Origin: JAWKWH01 sp041397625
Lineage (GTDB): Bacteria > Pseudomonadota > Alphaproteobacteria > Rhizobiales > Rhizobiaceae
DNA: 64,000 nt
Reading direction: 5' to 3'
Assembly: GCA_041397625.1 (NCBI GenBank)
Contig: JAWKWH010000004.1
Span: forward strand, 395,494 to 459,493
Positions 16,789-25,245 of this stretch are shown one piece after another. A program made the translations under genes and the position numbers. The notes beneath the pieces were generated by a model that saw nothing but the letters and a program-made list of their open reading frames with translations, was not told the origin of the DNA and made no database searches. Position 1 is the stretch's first letter. Each line of letters opens with the position of its first letter.

Positions 16789-17758
16789 GACGGTCATTGT
16801 TGCATTTCTGGCGCTTGTTGTGGATCTGGTCGTCGGTTATCCGCAGTGGTTCGTCGATCGTATCGGCCATCCGGTGACCTGGATCGGCCGGATGATCGAT
16901 GCACTCGACAGCCGTTTCAACCGGGCCGGCGACGAGCCGCGCCGTCGTCGTGCTGCGGGGTTGTTGAGCCTCTCGACGCTCATCCTCGCCGCCGCCGGCA
17001 CCGGCGCATTCGTCTGGTGGCTCTGCGGCCAGTTCGCCCATGGCTGGATCGCAGCGGCGATCCTCGCCGCCAGCCTGATCGCCCAGCGCAGCCTCGCCAC
17101 CCATGTCGGCGCCGTGGCAACCGCGCTCGACACCGGCGGGCTTGGGGCCGGACGGAAGGCCGTCGCCATGATTGTCGGCCGCGACACCGAGCCGCTCGAC
17201 GAAAGCGGTATCGGCCGCGCCGCCATCGAGAGCCTGGCAGAGAATTTTTCCGATGGCGTGGTGGCGCCGGCCTTCTGGCTGGCGCTTGGCGGCCTGCCGG
17301 CAATCGTCGCCTACAAAGCGATCAACACCGCCGACAGCATGATCGGCCACCGGTCGGAAAAATATATTGATTATGGCCGCGCCGCGGCACGCCTCGACGA
17401 TCTGGTCAACTGGCCAGCCGCCCGGCTCTCGGCCGGCCTGATCGTCGCCGCAGCCGCGCTTCTTCCCGGCATGTCGGCGCGCCGCGCACTGGCCGCGGTT
17501 CGTCGCGACGCCGCTCGCCATCGCTCGCCCAATGCGGGCTGGCCGGAAGCGGCTTTTGCGGGGGCGCTGGGGCTCGAACTGGCGGGACCGCGCGTCTACG
17601 GTGGGACCGCCGTCGACGACGACGTGATGGGTGCAGGCGGAAGAAGCAACGCCGACCGCGCCGACATAGGCCGCGCACTCCGGCTTTTCTGGACCGCCGA
17701 CCTGCTGATGGTGGCGCTGGCCGGCGCCGGCGCGGCACTGGTCATCGCATTCTCGTGA
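16787..17758 (+). CDS. cobD: Adenosylcobinamide-phosphate synthase CobD (CbiB)
   Basis: This 323-residue inner-membrane protein amidates adenosylcobyric acid with aminopropanol or its phosphate. VDLVVGYPQWFVDRIGHPVTWIG is split between a first membrane segment and the conserved H-P-V-x-W-I/M-G signature, followed by R-F-N. Later come GRAAIESLAENFSDGVVAP and AYKAINTADSMIGH, both diagnostic of CobD/CbiB. There are four to five hydrophobic segments. The start ATG 16787 sits on top of the cobC start on the other strand, so no separate promoter region exists between them. It is the only plus-strand gene in the left arm of the cob cluster. Confidence 0.93.
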   Translation: MTVIVAFLALVVDLVVGYPQWFVDRIGHPVTWIGRMIDALDSRFNRAGDEPRRRRAAGLLSLSTLILAAAGTGAFVWWLCGQFAHGWIAAAILAASLIAQRSLATHVGAVATALDTGGLGAGRKAVAMIVGRDTEPLDESGIGRAAIESLAENFSDGVVAPAFWLALGGLPAIVAYKAINTADSMIGHRSEKYIDYGRAAARLDDLVNWPAARLSAGLIVAAAALLPGMSARRALAAVRRDAARHRSPNAGWPEAAFAGALGLELAGPRVYGGTAVDDDVMGAGGRSNADRADIGRALRLFWTADLLMVALAGAGAALVIAFS

Positions 17759-17826
17759 GCGGACTTTCCGCCACGGCAAAGACGAACGCTCCGACAGCAC
17801 CGAATTCATCACGCCCCACACCGGTC

Positions 17827-18450
17827 TCAGAACTCGATACCCTGCTGGGCCTTGACGCCGCCGGAGAAGTGATGCCTGACCGGCGTCATCTCGGTCACGA
17901 GGTCCGCCGCCTCGACCAGTTCCGGCTTGGCGTTGCGCCCGGTGACGACGACATGCAGGCCCTCGCGCCGGCTGGTCAGCGCTTCCACCACTTCGGCAAG
18001 ATCGAGATACTCATATCGAAGCGCGATGTTGAGCTCGTCGAGGATGACGAGGCTGATGGTCTTGTCGGCCATCAGGTCCGTCGCCTTGCCCCAGGCACGT
18101 CGTGCCGCGGCGATGTCGCGCTCCAGATCCTGCGTCTCCCAGGTGAAGCCCTCGCCCATTGTGTGCCACTCCACCAGATCGGCGAACCTCGCCATGGCGT
18201 CGGCCTCGCCGGCATGCCAGGCGCCCTTGATGAACTGCACCACGCCGACACGGCGGCCATGGCCGAGCATACGCAGCGCCAGTCCGAAGGCGGCCGTCGA
18301 CTTGCCCTTGCCGGGTCCGGTATGGACCATCAGCAGGCCCTTCTCGATCGTCTTTCCCGCCACCTCGGCATCCTGCACCGCCTTGCGCTTGACCATCTTG
18401 GCGCGGTGGCGTTCGGCGTCCTTCGTCGACCGGTCCGGTTCGTCGCTCAT
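17827..18450 (-). CDS. cobO: Cob(I)yrinic acid a,c-diamide adenosyltransferase CobO (BtuR type)
   Basis: This 207-residue cytoplasmic enzyme transfers the 5'-deoxyadenosyl group from ATP to the reduced corrinoid. The P-loop variant GLLMVHTGPGKGKSTAAFG lies at about residues 38-56, followed by VGVVQFIKGAWHAGE, ISLVILDELNIALRY and HVVVTGRNAKPELVEAADL, all characteristic of CobO/CobA/BtuR. The length is typical. It is one base from the cobP stop in the same minus-strand run, so the two are coupled. The C-terminus HHFSGGVKAQQGIEF is the usual family end. Confidence 0.95.
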   Translation of the reverse strand: MSDEPDRSTKDAERHRAKMVKRKAVQDAEVAGKTIEKGLLMVHTGPGKGKSTAAFGLALRMLGHGRRVGVVQFIKGAWHAGEADAMARFADLVEWHTMGEGFTWETQDLERDIAAARRAWGKATDLMADKTISLVILDELNIALRYEYLDLAEVVEALTSRREGLHVVVTGRNAKPELVEAADLVTEMTPVRHHFSGGVKAQQGIEF

Positions 18451-18451
18451 C

Positions 18452-18967
18452 TCATTTCACCTGCAATGGTAGGCCGGCGACCATCAAAATGACCGAACCG
18501 GCGATGGAAGCCACCGACTGGTTGAGCCGGCCCGCGGCGTCGCGAAACCGGCGTGACAGGGCGTCGCCCGGCACGATGCCCTGGCCGACCTCGTTGCTGA
18601 CGACGAAAGTCGGCCCGCGCCGCGCCGCCAGCGCTTTGACCAGCGTATCGCTCGCCGCGCCGAGATCGGCTCCCGTCAGGAGCTGGTTTGACAGCCACAG
18701 CGTCAGGCAGTCGACCAGCGCCGGCGCACCGTCGGGCAGCGTACCGAGTACGCCGGCAAGATCGAGCGGCGCCTCGATCGTTCGCCAATCCGCTCCCCGG
18801 CGGCGGCGATGTTCTTCGACGCGCTCGCGCATCTCGTCGTCCAGTGCCTCGGCCGTGGCCACGTAGAACCAGGGCGGCGTGTGCCGGCCGATCAACGCCT
18901 CGGCATGGGTGCTCTTTCCCGAGCGCGCGCCGCCGATCAACAGCGTCAGCCCGGTTCCGTCAGACAA
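18452..18967 (-). CDS. cobP: Adenosylcobinamide kinase / guanylyltransferase CobP (CobU)
   Basis: This enzyme of about 171 residues phosphorylates adenosylcobinamide and transfers GMP to it, preparing it for the lower ligand. LTLLIGGARSGKSTHAE is the P-loop, WFYVATAEALDDEMRERV and HRRRRGADW are the guanine-binding segment, LVDCLTLWLSN follows, and VVSNEVGQGIVPGDALSRRFRD is the signature near the end. There is no ATG. A TTG at 18967 gives the usual family N-terminus and overlaps cbtA by eight bases. A TTG at 19024 would add 19 residues and a 65-base overlap. It lies between cbtA and cobO in one minus-strand run. Confidence 0.9.
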   Translation of the reverse strand: MSDGTGLTLLIGGARSGKSTHAEALIGRHTPPWFYVATAEALDDEMRERVEEHRRRRGADWRTIEAPLDLAGVLGTLPDGAPALVDCLTLWLSNQLLTGADLGAASDTLVKALAARRGPTFVVSNEVGQGIVPGDALSRRFRDAAGRLNQSVASIAGSVILMVAGLPLQVK

Positions 18968-19709
18968 GGCTTTCCGCGGGGTGCGTCGAAGTACCGAGAA
19001 ACCGGTCTCGCACCGTGCCGGCAAACATGCCGAGCGCCAGCCAGAACAACAGGCTGGTCACGGTCACAGCCACGACAAACCGGTGATGAAGCGCTTCGGG
19101 TACCGGGCTGTCGAAGGAATCGGGCAGCGGCGCTCCCCAGAGATGCGGCGCGACGATCATCGCGATCGCCAGGAGCGACAGCGGCAACGAGCGCCAGAAC
19201 ACGATAATGGCAAGCCCGCCCGCGGTGAGAAGCACCGTGGCAAGCCACCAGGTCTGGCGCGCGGCAAGGTCAGCGGCCGGCATGGCCGGCAGTTCCGGCG
19301 GAAGGCCGAGACCCGGCGCCAAGGTGAAGACGGCGAATCCCGCCAATCCCCACCACAATCCGGCACGCCACCCTGAAAGCCCGCCGGCCAACTCGGATAC
19401 CGCGACGAGTATCAGGGCAAAACCGATTCCGGTGACGATATTGGCGAGGATCGTGTAGGCAAGCCGTTCCGCGCCATCGGCCGGCGCCCACGCCTCCCCG
19501 TCGTGGTGGTGGCCGTCCGCCGCAGCGCCGTTCTGCCCGGCGGCATCGGCATGGTCTCCATGGTCATGTCCGCCGACGGCTTCAAAGCTCTCCGCCTGGA
19601 GGATGAGCGGCACCGTGGCGACGGATTGCATGGCGGCGAGAAGGAGCCCGGCAAACAGCCCCGCAATCGCCGCGGTGAACACGGCGTTTCTGAAGATACG
19701 CACGATCAA
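18960..19709 (-). CDS. cbtA: Predicted cobalt transporter subunit CbtA
   Basis: This 249-residue inner-membrane protein has about six hydrophobic segments and a His/Asp-rich loop (GGHDHGDHADAAG and ADGHHHDGEAW, residues 46-75) facing one side of the membrane, which should bind metal. WWGLAGFAVFTLAPGLGLPPELP is the recognisable CbtA core and is here read as two adjoining parts. CbtA with CbtB is a candidate cobalt uptake system known from comparative genomics because it follows cobalamin riboswitches. Here it follows cbtB by nine bases, downstream of such a riboswitch. Transport has been predicted for the family from context rather than shown in this organism. Confidence 0.88.
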   Translation of the reverse strand: MIVRIFRNAVFTAAIAGLFAGLLLAAMQSVATVPLILQAESFEAVGGHDHGDHADAAGQNGAAADGHHHDGEAWAPADGAERLAYTILANIVTGIGFALILVAVSELAGGLSGWRAGLWWGLAGFAVFTLAPGLGLPPELPAMPAADLAARQTWWLATVLLTAGGLAIIVFWRSLPLSLLAIAMIVAPHLWGAPLPDSFDSPVPEALHHRFVVAVTVTSLLFWLALGMFAGTVRDRFLGTSTHPAESLV

Positions 19710-19718
19710 GCGACCTTG

Positions 19719-19901
19719 TCAGTGGCAGGGAAACGCCATCGAATGGCGGTAGTCGTGACCGGCATTGTGCACCGCGTCGATGTGGGCGAACCCGACAAAG
19801 CCGACGATGAACATGCCGAGCAGTGCGGCAAAACCAAGCTGCAGCAGGCGTGATTGTGTGATCGTGCGAGGTGCAGCGTTGATTCTGGAAGCGGTTGCCA
19901 T
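19719..19901 (-). CDS. cbtB: Predicted cobalt transporter subunit CbtB
   Basis: This 60-residue protein has one hydrophobic segment (QLGFAALLGMFIVGFVGFA) and a short C-terminal His cluster, AVHNAGHDYRHSMAFPCH, which is the CbtB signature and a likely cobalt-binding site. The ATG at 19901 has GGAAAGGAG shortly upstream. In-frame sequence before it lies inside the riboswitch and is not coding. It is the first gene of the minus-strand run cbtB-cbtA-cobP-cobO. Repression of the run when adenosylcobalamin is plentiful is expected from the riboswitch in front. Confidence 0.9.
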   Translation of the reverse strand: MATASRINAAPRTITQSRLLQLGFAALLGMFIVGFVGFAHIDAVHNAGHDYRHSMAFPCH

Positions 19902-19944
19902 GTTTGCTCCTTTCCCCTCCACCCGAGGGCCTGGTTCGTATTCC

Positions 19945-20115
19945 TGCCGCCGGCAGGTCTCCTGGCTCGCGGTACTGTCTCCGGCTCCGCCTTCCCGGGG
20001 TAACCCCAGTGGCCTGTGGAGCCGGCTCGACCGCATACAGTTGCGGGGGCAGCCGCGGCATCGGGGGATTCCCTTGACCGCATTCCCTCTTGGTCCCCTT
20101 CGGGAACCGGCGACG
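19945..20115 (-). promoter_or_regulatory. Cobalamin riboswitch of cbtBA-cobPO
   Basis: Read on the minus strand, the conserved pieces come in order: AAGAGGGAATGCGGT, CCCCGCAACTGTATGCGG, GCCACTGGGGTTACCCCGG, GGAAGGCGG and the B12 box GCCAGGAGACCTGCC (19966-19952). The box ends about 50 bases before cbtB. Binding of adenosylcobalamin should hide downstream expression signals. The edges are approximate. Confidence 0.92.
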
Positions 20116-20120
20116 CAACG

Positions 20121-20148
20121 AGCATAGTCGTTTTCGCAGCCAACTCAA
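20121..20148 (-). promoter_or_regulatory. Possible promoter of the cbtB riboswitch transcript
   Basis: On the minus strand TTGAGT (20148-20143) and TATGCT (20126-20121) are 16 bases apart, placing transcription just before the riboswitch. Each box matches four to five of six consensus bases. Confidence 0.4.
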
Positions 20149-20165
20149 ACGGAATCTCGTCCGCG

Positions 20166-20195
20166 TTGACAACGCCAAAGAGCGCGGCCTAAATG
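20166..20195 (+). promoter_or_regulatory. Possible promoter of the main cob operon
   Basis: TTGACA (20166-20171), a perfect -35 box, is followed after 18 bases by TAAATG (20190-20195). Transcription would begin near 20201, at the 5' edge of the plus-strand riboswitch. The -10 box is weak. Confidence 0.45.
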
Positions 20196-20204
20196 GCGGG
20201 TGAC

Positions 20205-20380
20205 GGTCCCTGTCTTTCGCCCGGAAGGCGGGGCTAAGAGGGAATGCGGTGCCCGGCATCGGCCGGAATTCCGCAGCTGTTCCCGCAACTGTAGGCGGTA
20301 AGTGTCCTGCCGATGGCCACTGGGGGTGCCCCGGGAAGGCGGCTGGACACGGCGAACCGCAAGCCAGGAGACCTGCCGTC
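20205..20380 (+). promoter_or_regulatory. Cobalamin riboswitch of the main cob operon
   Basis: The conserved order is complete: TAAGAGGGAATGCGGTGC, CCCGCAACTGTAGGCGG, GCCACTGGGGGTGCCCCGGG, GAAGGCGG and the B12 box GCCAGGAGACCTGCC (20363-20377). It ends about 50 bases before the DUF1636 gene and is expected to shut off the cob operon at high adenosylcobalamin. The whole 529-base gap 19902-20430 is accounted for by the two riboswitches and their promoters. Confidence 0.93.
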
Positions 20381-20430
20381 AACCGATCAATCCTTCAATG
20401 GCCTGGCGGGTTTCCGGGCCGGGAGCGGCC

Positions 20431-20871
20431 ATGTCAGTTCTCGACAACGCCACGGCGGCGCAGCACAAGGCGGATGGCGACCTAATCATCGGGTCGGCGG
20501 GGGCGCCGACCACGATCATCGTCTGCAGTTCCTGCCGCGATGAAGCCGATTCCGACACCCATCCAAGGCCTGGCCTGCTGCTCGGCGAACGGGTGCGCAT
20601 GATTGCCGGCGACGATGATCTCGATGTCGTGCAGGTCGAATGCCTAGCCAACTGCAAGCGCCGGCTGAGCGCCGCCGTCGCCAAGCCGGGCGGTTGGACC
20701 TATGTGTTCGGCCATCTGACCGTCGATGATGCCGAAGACCTTGTCGAGGGCGCCCGGCTCTATCGCGACGCCGACAATGGGCTGATCCCGTGGCGCGGGC
20801 GGCCGGACTGCCTGAAACGCGGGCTCATAGCACGCATCCCTCCCACCCCTGGCAACGGAAAACAAAGATGA
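20431..20871 (+). CDS. DUF1636 family metal-binding protein, first gene of cob operon
   Basis: This 146-residue protein has four ordered cysteines in two pairs, TTIIVCSSCRDE and VECLANCKRRLS, typical of DUF1636 and similar to thioredoxin-like 2Fe-2S ferredoxins. It ends with an Arg/Lys-rich tail after GLIPWRGRPDCLKRG. It begins at ATG 20431, 54 bases after the B12 box, and its stop overlaps the cobW start (ATGA). Family members sit next to cobW in many alphaproteobacteria. A role in metal delivery or electron transfer for corrinoid synthesis is plausible but unproven. Confidence 0.85.
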   Translation: MSVLDNATAAQHKADGDLIIGSAGAPTTIIVCSSCRDEADSDTHPRPGLLLGERVRMIAGDDDLDVVQVECLANCKRRLSAAVAKPGGWTYVFGHLTVDDAEDLVEGARLYRDADNGLIPWRGRPDCLKRGLIARIPPTPGNGKQR

Positions 20872-21905
20872 CCGCTTCGCTGTCCCGCGTGCCCTGCACT
20901 GTCGTGACCGGCTTTCTTGGCGCCGGCAAGACCACCTTGGTGCGCAATATGCTCGAAAATGCCAACGGCAGGCGCATTGCCGTCATCGTCAACGAGTTCG
21001 GCGACATCGGCATCGACGGTGAGATCCTCAAGGGCTGCGGCATCGAGAGCTGTTCGGAGGAAGATGTTGTCGAACTGGCCAATGGCTGCATCTGCTGCAC
21101 GGTCGCAGACGATTTCGTCCCGGCGCTCGACGGCATCCTCGCCCGCGAGCCGGCCGTTGACCATATTCTGATCGAGACCTCGGGCCTTGCCCTGCCCAAG
21201 CCGCTGGTGCAGGCCTTTCAGTGGCCGGCCGTCCGCGACCGCGTCACCGTCGATGGCGTCGTCGCCGTGGTCGATGGCCGGGCGCTCGCCGACGGACGCG
21301 TCGCTGCCGACATGGACGCGCTGGCCGCCCAGCGCTCCGCGGATCCGTCGCTCGATCATGACGATCCGGTCGAAGAAGTATTCGAGGACCAGATCGCCTG
21401 CGCCGACCTGATCATCCTGTCGAAGAGCGACCTTCTGGACGATGCGGAGACCGCCAGGGCCAATGCGGTGATTGCCAGGAGTCTCGCGCGGGCCGTCAAG
21501 GTGGTTCCTGCCGCAAACGGCAGGGTCGACGGCGCGGTGCTGCTTGGCCTCGGTGTCGGCGTCGAGGACGATATCGACAACCGCAGGACTCATCACGACG
21601 ACGAGCTTGATCACGAGCATGATGATTTCGACAGTTTCACGATCGAGCTGCCGCCGGTCGACGACATAGACGGGCTTGCGGCGCGCATCGCCGCGACGGC
21701 CGAGAATGGAGACGTGCTGCGCATCAAGGGGTTCGCCGACGTGCCGGGAAAGCCGATGCGGCTTCTGGTGCAGGCGGTCGGTTCCCGGGTCGAGCACTAT
21801 TTCGACCGGCCATGGGCGCCGGGCGAGGCAAGGCGTTCCCGTTTGGTGGTGATCGGCGTCAAAGGCATCGACCGCGACCTGATCGGACGGCAATTGACCG
21901 CGTGA
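20868..21905 (+). CDS. cobW: CobW, GTP-dependent metallochaperone of cobalamin synthesis
   Basis: This 345-residue cytoplasmic G3E-family GTPase has the P-loop TGFLGAGKTTLVRNM, the metal-binding GCICCTV (C-x-C-C), ETSGLALPKPLVQAF and a NKxD-like LSKSDLLDD. A His/Asp-rich stretch, HHDDELDHEHDDFD, follows at about residues 230-245 and should bind cobalt. The C-terminal domain contains VLRIKGFADVPG. CobW is thought to deliver cobalt to the CobNST chelatase, whose CobN gene follows after four bases. It is coupled to DUF1636 by an ATGA overlap. Confidence 0.95.
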   Translation: MTASLSRVPCTVVTGFLGAGKTTLVRNMLENANGRRIAVIVNEFGDIGIDGEILKGCGIESCSEEDVVELANGCICCTVADDFVPALDGILAREPAVDHILIETSGLALPKPLVQAFQWPAVRDRVTVDGVVAVVDGRALADGRVAADMDALAAQRSADPSLDHDDPVEEVFEDQIACADLIILSKSDLLDDAETARANAVIARSLARAVKVVPAANGRVDGAVLLGLGVGVEDDIDNRRTHHDDELDHEHDDFDSFTIELPPVDDIDGLAARIAATAENGDVLRIKGFADVPGKPMRLLVQAVGSRVEHYFDRPWAPGEARRSRLVVIGVKGIDRDLIGRQLTA

Positions 21906-21909
21906 CACC

Positions 21910-24900
21910 GTGCACATCCTCGCCACCACATCCGCAACGCTCGACGACCTGATCGAACCCGTCGATCTCGGCCAGGAACCGGCTGGGATGCTGGCGCTGT
22001 CCTTTGCCGACAGCGACCTTGCGGCGCTGGCCGGCGCCTGGCGACGCGACAGCGCGGATTTGCCTTCCATGCGGCTTGCCCGGCTCGGCGAGCTGCGTCA
22101 TCCGATGTCGGTCGACCTTTGGATCGACAACATGGCTTCCAGGGCCAGCGTGATCGTCGTGCGGCTGCTCGGCGGCTATGATTGGTGGGCCTATGGCTGC
22201 GACCGTCTGTTCGAGACCGCCCGCGCCAAAGGTATCCGCCTCGCCCTGTTGCCCGGCGAATGCCGCGAGGCCGATCACAGGCTGCAGGAACGCTCGACCC
22301 TGCCCGCAGCCGAACTTGACCTGCTGCTCGGCTATTTCCGCGAGGGCGGACCCGACAACATGGCCCGGCTGCTGCGCCGCATGGCCGCCACCGGCCGCAG
22401 CGAGACGACCGAGCCGGCCACGCCGCTCGAACGGGCCGGTTTTTACGACCCGCAGGCTGGGGTCGTTGCGATCGAGCATTTTGTCGGCGCGACCGAAGCC
22501 GACCGCGCCGTCGTCCCGATCATCTTCTACCGCTCGATGCTGCTCGCCGACGACATCGAGCCGGTCGACGCACTGTTCGACGCACTTCGCCAACGGCAGA
22601 TGGCGCCGGTGCCGATTTTCGTTTCGAGCCTGAAGGATCCGGCTGTCGCCGACATTGTCGCCAAGGCCTGCAGACGCCTCGATGCGGCGGCCATCGTCAC
22701 GACCACCGCCTTTGCCGCCGGCCAGTCGACCGACGACGAGCCGGTTTTCGACCGCATCGGCATTCCGGTCTTCCAGGCGGTGATGGCAACGACGCGCCGT
22801 GACGCCTGGCTCGGGGGCCAGCGCGGGCTGGCGCCGGCGGATCTGGCCATGCATGTGGTACTGCCCGAGCTTGACGGGCGAATCATGGCCGGTGCCATCT
22901 CGTTCAAGCATGCGCCAGAGGAACCCGACGAGTTCGGCCTACGCCAGCAGGTCAACCGTCCGGAACCGGACCGGATCGAGCAGGTCGCCGGCCGGGTGAC
23001 GAAATTCCTTGCCCTGCGCACCACGCCGCCTGTCGACCGACGCATCGCCATTCTGCTGCCCGACTATCCCGGCGCCGACGGCCGCACCGGCTACGCGGTC
23101 GGGCTCGATGTGCCGGCAAGCGTCATCGCCATGCTGCATGACCTGGCCAAGGCCGGCTACTCCGTTGATGGCGTCCCGGAGACGCCGCGCGATCTTATCC
23201 GTCAGCTCGCCGCACCGCGCCCGGCGATGACGGCGACCGAGTATCGCAGCCGGTTCCAAGCCCTGCCGGCCGAAATGCGTGATTCCGTGATCGCCGCCTG
23301 GGGTGAGCCGGAAATGGAAGAGTACCACTTTCGCTCGATTCGGTACGGTAACGTAACGGTCACACTTGCGCCTGATCGCGGCCGTTCGGAGACGAGACGG
23401 GCGGACTATCACGACCCGCTTTTGCCGCCGCGTCACGAGTTGCTGGCCTTCGGCTTCTGGCTTGCCGGCGACTGCGGCTGTCATGCCATTGTCCATGTTG
23501 GCGCCCACGGTACGCTGGAATGGCTACCGGGCAAGACGGTGGCGCTGTCGAAGGCCTGCTTTCCCGAAATCGTTACCGGCGGCCTGCCGGTCATCTATCC
23601 ATTCATCGTCAGCAATCCCGGCGAAGCGGCGCAGGCCAAACGGCGCATCGGCGCTGTCACCATCGGCCACCTGCCGCCGCCGCTGACCGGCGCCGGACTG
23701 AGTCCCGAACAGCGGGATCTCGAACGGCTTGTCGACGAATACGCCCAAGCCGACGGTCTCGATCGTCGTCGCCGCGACCGTTTGGCGGCCCTGATCGTCG
23801 AAACGGCGTGCAAGACCGGTCTCGCCGCTGAAGCCGGCGTTGCCGATGCCGACGATCCGGACGCCGCCCTGCTGCGGATCGATTCCTGGCTCTGCGACCT
23901 GAAGGATTTCGCCATCAAGGACGGGCTGCATGTCTACGGATGCGCAGAAAGTGACGCCGGTCCGCTGCGCGCCCGGTCGGCTGCCGCCGAACGCCGCGCC
24001 CTGCTCGATGCGCTCGACGGCCGCCATATCCGCCCCGGCCCTGCCGGAGTGCCGGCGCGGGGCCGTCTCGACGTATTGCCGACCGGACGCAACATCTTCG
24101 CCTCCGATCCGCGCACCATGCCGACCAATACAGCGTTCGACCTCGGCAAGGCGGCAAGCGAGGCTGTGCTGCGCCGCCATGTCCAGAAACATGGCGACTG
24201 GCCGCGTTCGCTGGTGATCGACCTGTGGGGCAGCGCCAGCCTTAGAACCGGCGGCGAGGAGATCGCGCAGGGCTTGGCGCTGATGGGCTGCCGGCCGCAA
24301 TGGGACCCGGCGACGGGACGCGTCACCGGCATCGAGGTGCTGCCGCCGGCGGCGATCGGCCGGCCGCGCGTCGATGTCACATGGCGCATATCCGGCCTGT
24401 TCCGCGACATGTTTCCGACCCAGATCGCGCTGATGGACGCCGCGGTCGCCGCCGTCGCGGCGCGCGACGAGCCGGACGGGCAGAACCCGCTTGCCGCTGA
24501 GCGGCAGCGCTCGGGTGCGGCGCCGGCCCGCATTTTCGGCTCCTCGCCCGGCGTTTACGGCACCGGCGTCGAGGACATGATGCAAAGCGGTCGTTGGCGG
24601 AAACGCGAGGAAATCGGCCGCGCCTATCTCGACGGCACCTCACACGCCTATGGCGGCGCGGAAGGAACCGGCCGCGCCATGCCCGGCGCCTTCGCCCAAA
24701 GGGTGGGCGACGCCGAACTTCTGGTGCACACGGGCGACGATCCCGGCCGCGACCTTCTGGAGGGATCGGCCGAGGTGGCGTTCATCGGCGGATTTTCCGC
24801 CGCCGTTGCAGCGCTCGGCGGCAAGGCCGACGTGGTCGCGCTCGACACCACCGATCCGGCCAGGCCGAAAGCCCGGTCGCTGGCCGAGGCGGTCACCCGC

Positions 24901-25245
24901 GTGGTGCGCGCCCGCGCCGTCAATCCGCGCTTCATCGAGGGCCAACTCCGCCACGGCCCGCGCGGCGGCGCCGAATTCGCCGAGACGGTTGACCGGCTGA
25001 TCGGCTTTGCCGAAACCACGGAGGCAATCCCCGGCGCACTGATAGAGGCGGTGCACGACGCCTATCTCGGCGACGAGAAGGTCCGGTCGTTCTTGCTGCG
25101 CGAGAACCCCGCCGCGGCGCGGGCCATCGCCGAACGTTTCATTGCGGCCCGCCGCCGCGGCCTCTGGCATCCGCTGAGGAATTCGGTCGACACTGACCTT
25201 CAGCAGTTGATCGACGAGGCAAACGCCCTGGAGCCGGTGACATGA
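21910..25245 (+). CDS. cobN: Cobaltochelatase subunit CobN (short form)
   Basis: CobN is the large subunit that inserts cobalt into hydrogenobyrinic acid a,c-diamide with CobS and CobT. Recognisable blocks are HILATTSATLDDLIEPVDLG, HPMSVDLWIDNMASRA, VFVSSLKDP-like FVSSLKDPAVADIV, HVGAHGTLEWLPGKTVALS, YPFIVSNPGEAAQAKRR, GRLDVLPTGRN, ASLRTGGEEIAQGLALMG and FGSSPGVYGTGVEDMM. It is 1111 residues, against about 1270 in the Paracoccus-type enzyme. The stretch between DGLHVYG (about 671) and LDGRHIRPGPAG (about 702) is very short, which explains most of the difference. It starts with GTG 21910 and overlaps cobG by ATGA. Confidence 0.93.
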   Translation: MHILATTSATLDDLIEPVDLGQEPAGMLALSFADSDLAALAGAWRRDSADLPSMRLARLGELRHPMSVDLWIDNMASRASVIVVRLLGGYDWWAYGCDRLFETARAKGIRLALLPGECREADHRLQERSTLPAAELDLLLGYFREGGPDNMARLLRRMAATGRSETTEPATPLERAGFYDPQAGVVAIEHFVGATEADRAVVPIIFYRSMLLADDIEPVDALFDALRQRQMAPVPIFVSSLKDPAVADIVAKACRRLDAAAIVTTTAFAAGQSTDDEPVFDRIGIPVFQAVMATTRRDAWLGGQRGLAPADLAMHVVLPELDGRIMAGAISFKHAPEEPDEFGLRQQVNRPEPDRIEQVAGRVTKFLALRTTPPVDRRIAILLPDYPGADGRTGYAVGLDVPASVIAMLHDLAKAGYSVDGVPETPRDLIRQLAAPRPAMTATEYRSRFQALPAEMRDSVIAAWGEPEMEEYHFRSIRYGNVTVTLAPDRGRSETRRADYHDPLLPPRHELLAFGFWLAGDCGCHAIVHVGAHGTLEWLPGKTVALSKACFPEIVTGGLPVIYPFIVSNPGEAAQAKRRIGAVTIGHLPPPLTGAGLSPEQRDLERLVDEYAQADGLDRRRRDRLAALIVETACKTGLAAEAGVADADDPDAALLRIDSWLCDLKDFAIKDGLHVYGCAESDAGPLRARSAAAERRALLDALDGRHIRPGPAGVPARGRLDVLPTGRNIFASDPRTMPTNTAFDLGKAASEAVLRRHVQKHGDWPRSLVIDLWGSASLRTGGEEIAQGLALMGCRPQWDPATGRVTGIEVLPPAAIGRPRVDVTWRISGLFRDMFPTQIALMDAAVAAVAARDEPDGQNPLAAERQRSGAAPARIFGSSPGVYGTGVEDMMQSGRWRKREEIGRAYLDGTSHAYGGAEGTGRAMPGAFAQRVGDAELLVHTGDDPGRDLLEGSAEVAFIGGFSAAVAALGGKADVVALDTTDPARPKARSLAEAVTRVVRARAVNPRFIEGQLRHGPRGGAEFAETVDRLIGFAETTEAIPGALIEAVHDAYLGDEKVRSFLLRENPAAARAIAERFIAARRRGLWHPLRNSVDTDLQQLIDEANALEPVT

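Noticed and set aside
20760..22070. 436-codon open frame antisense to cobW and the start of cobN
   Set aside because: The opposite strand encodes clear CobW and CobN motifs; this frame has no recognisable domain.
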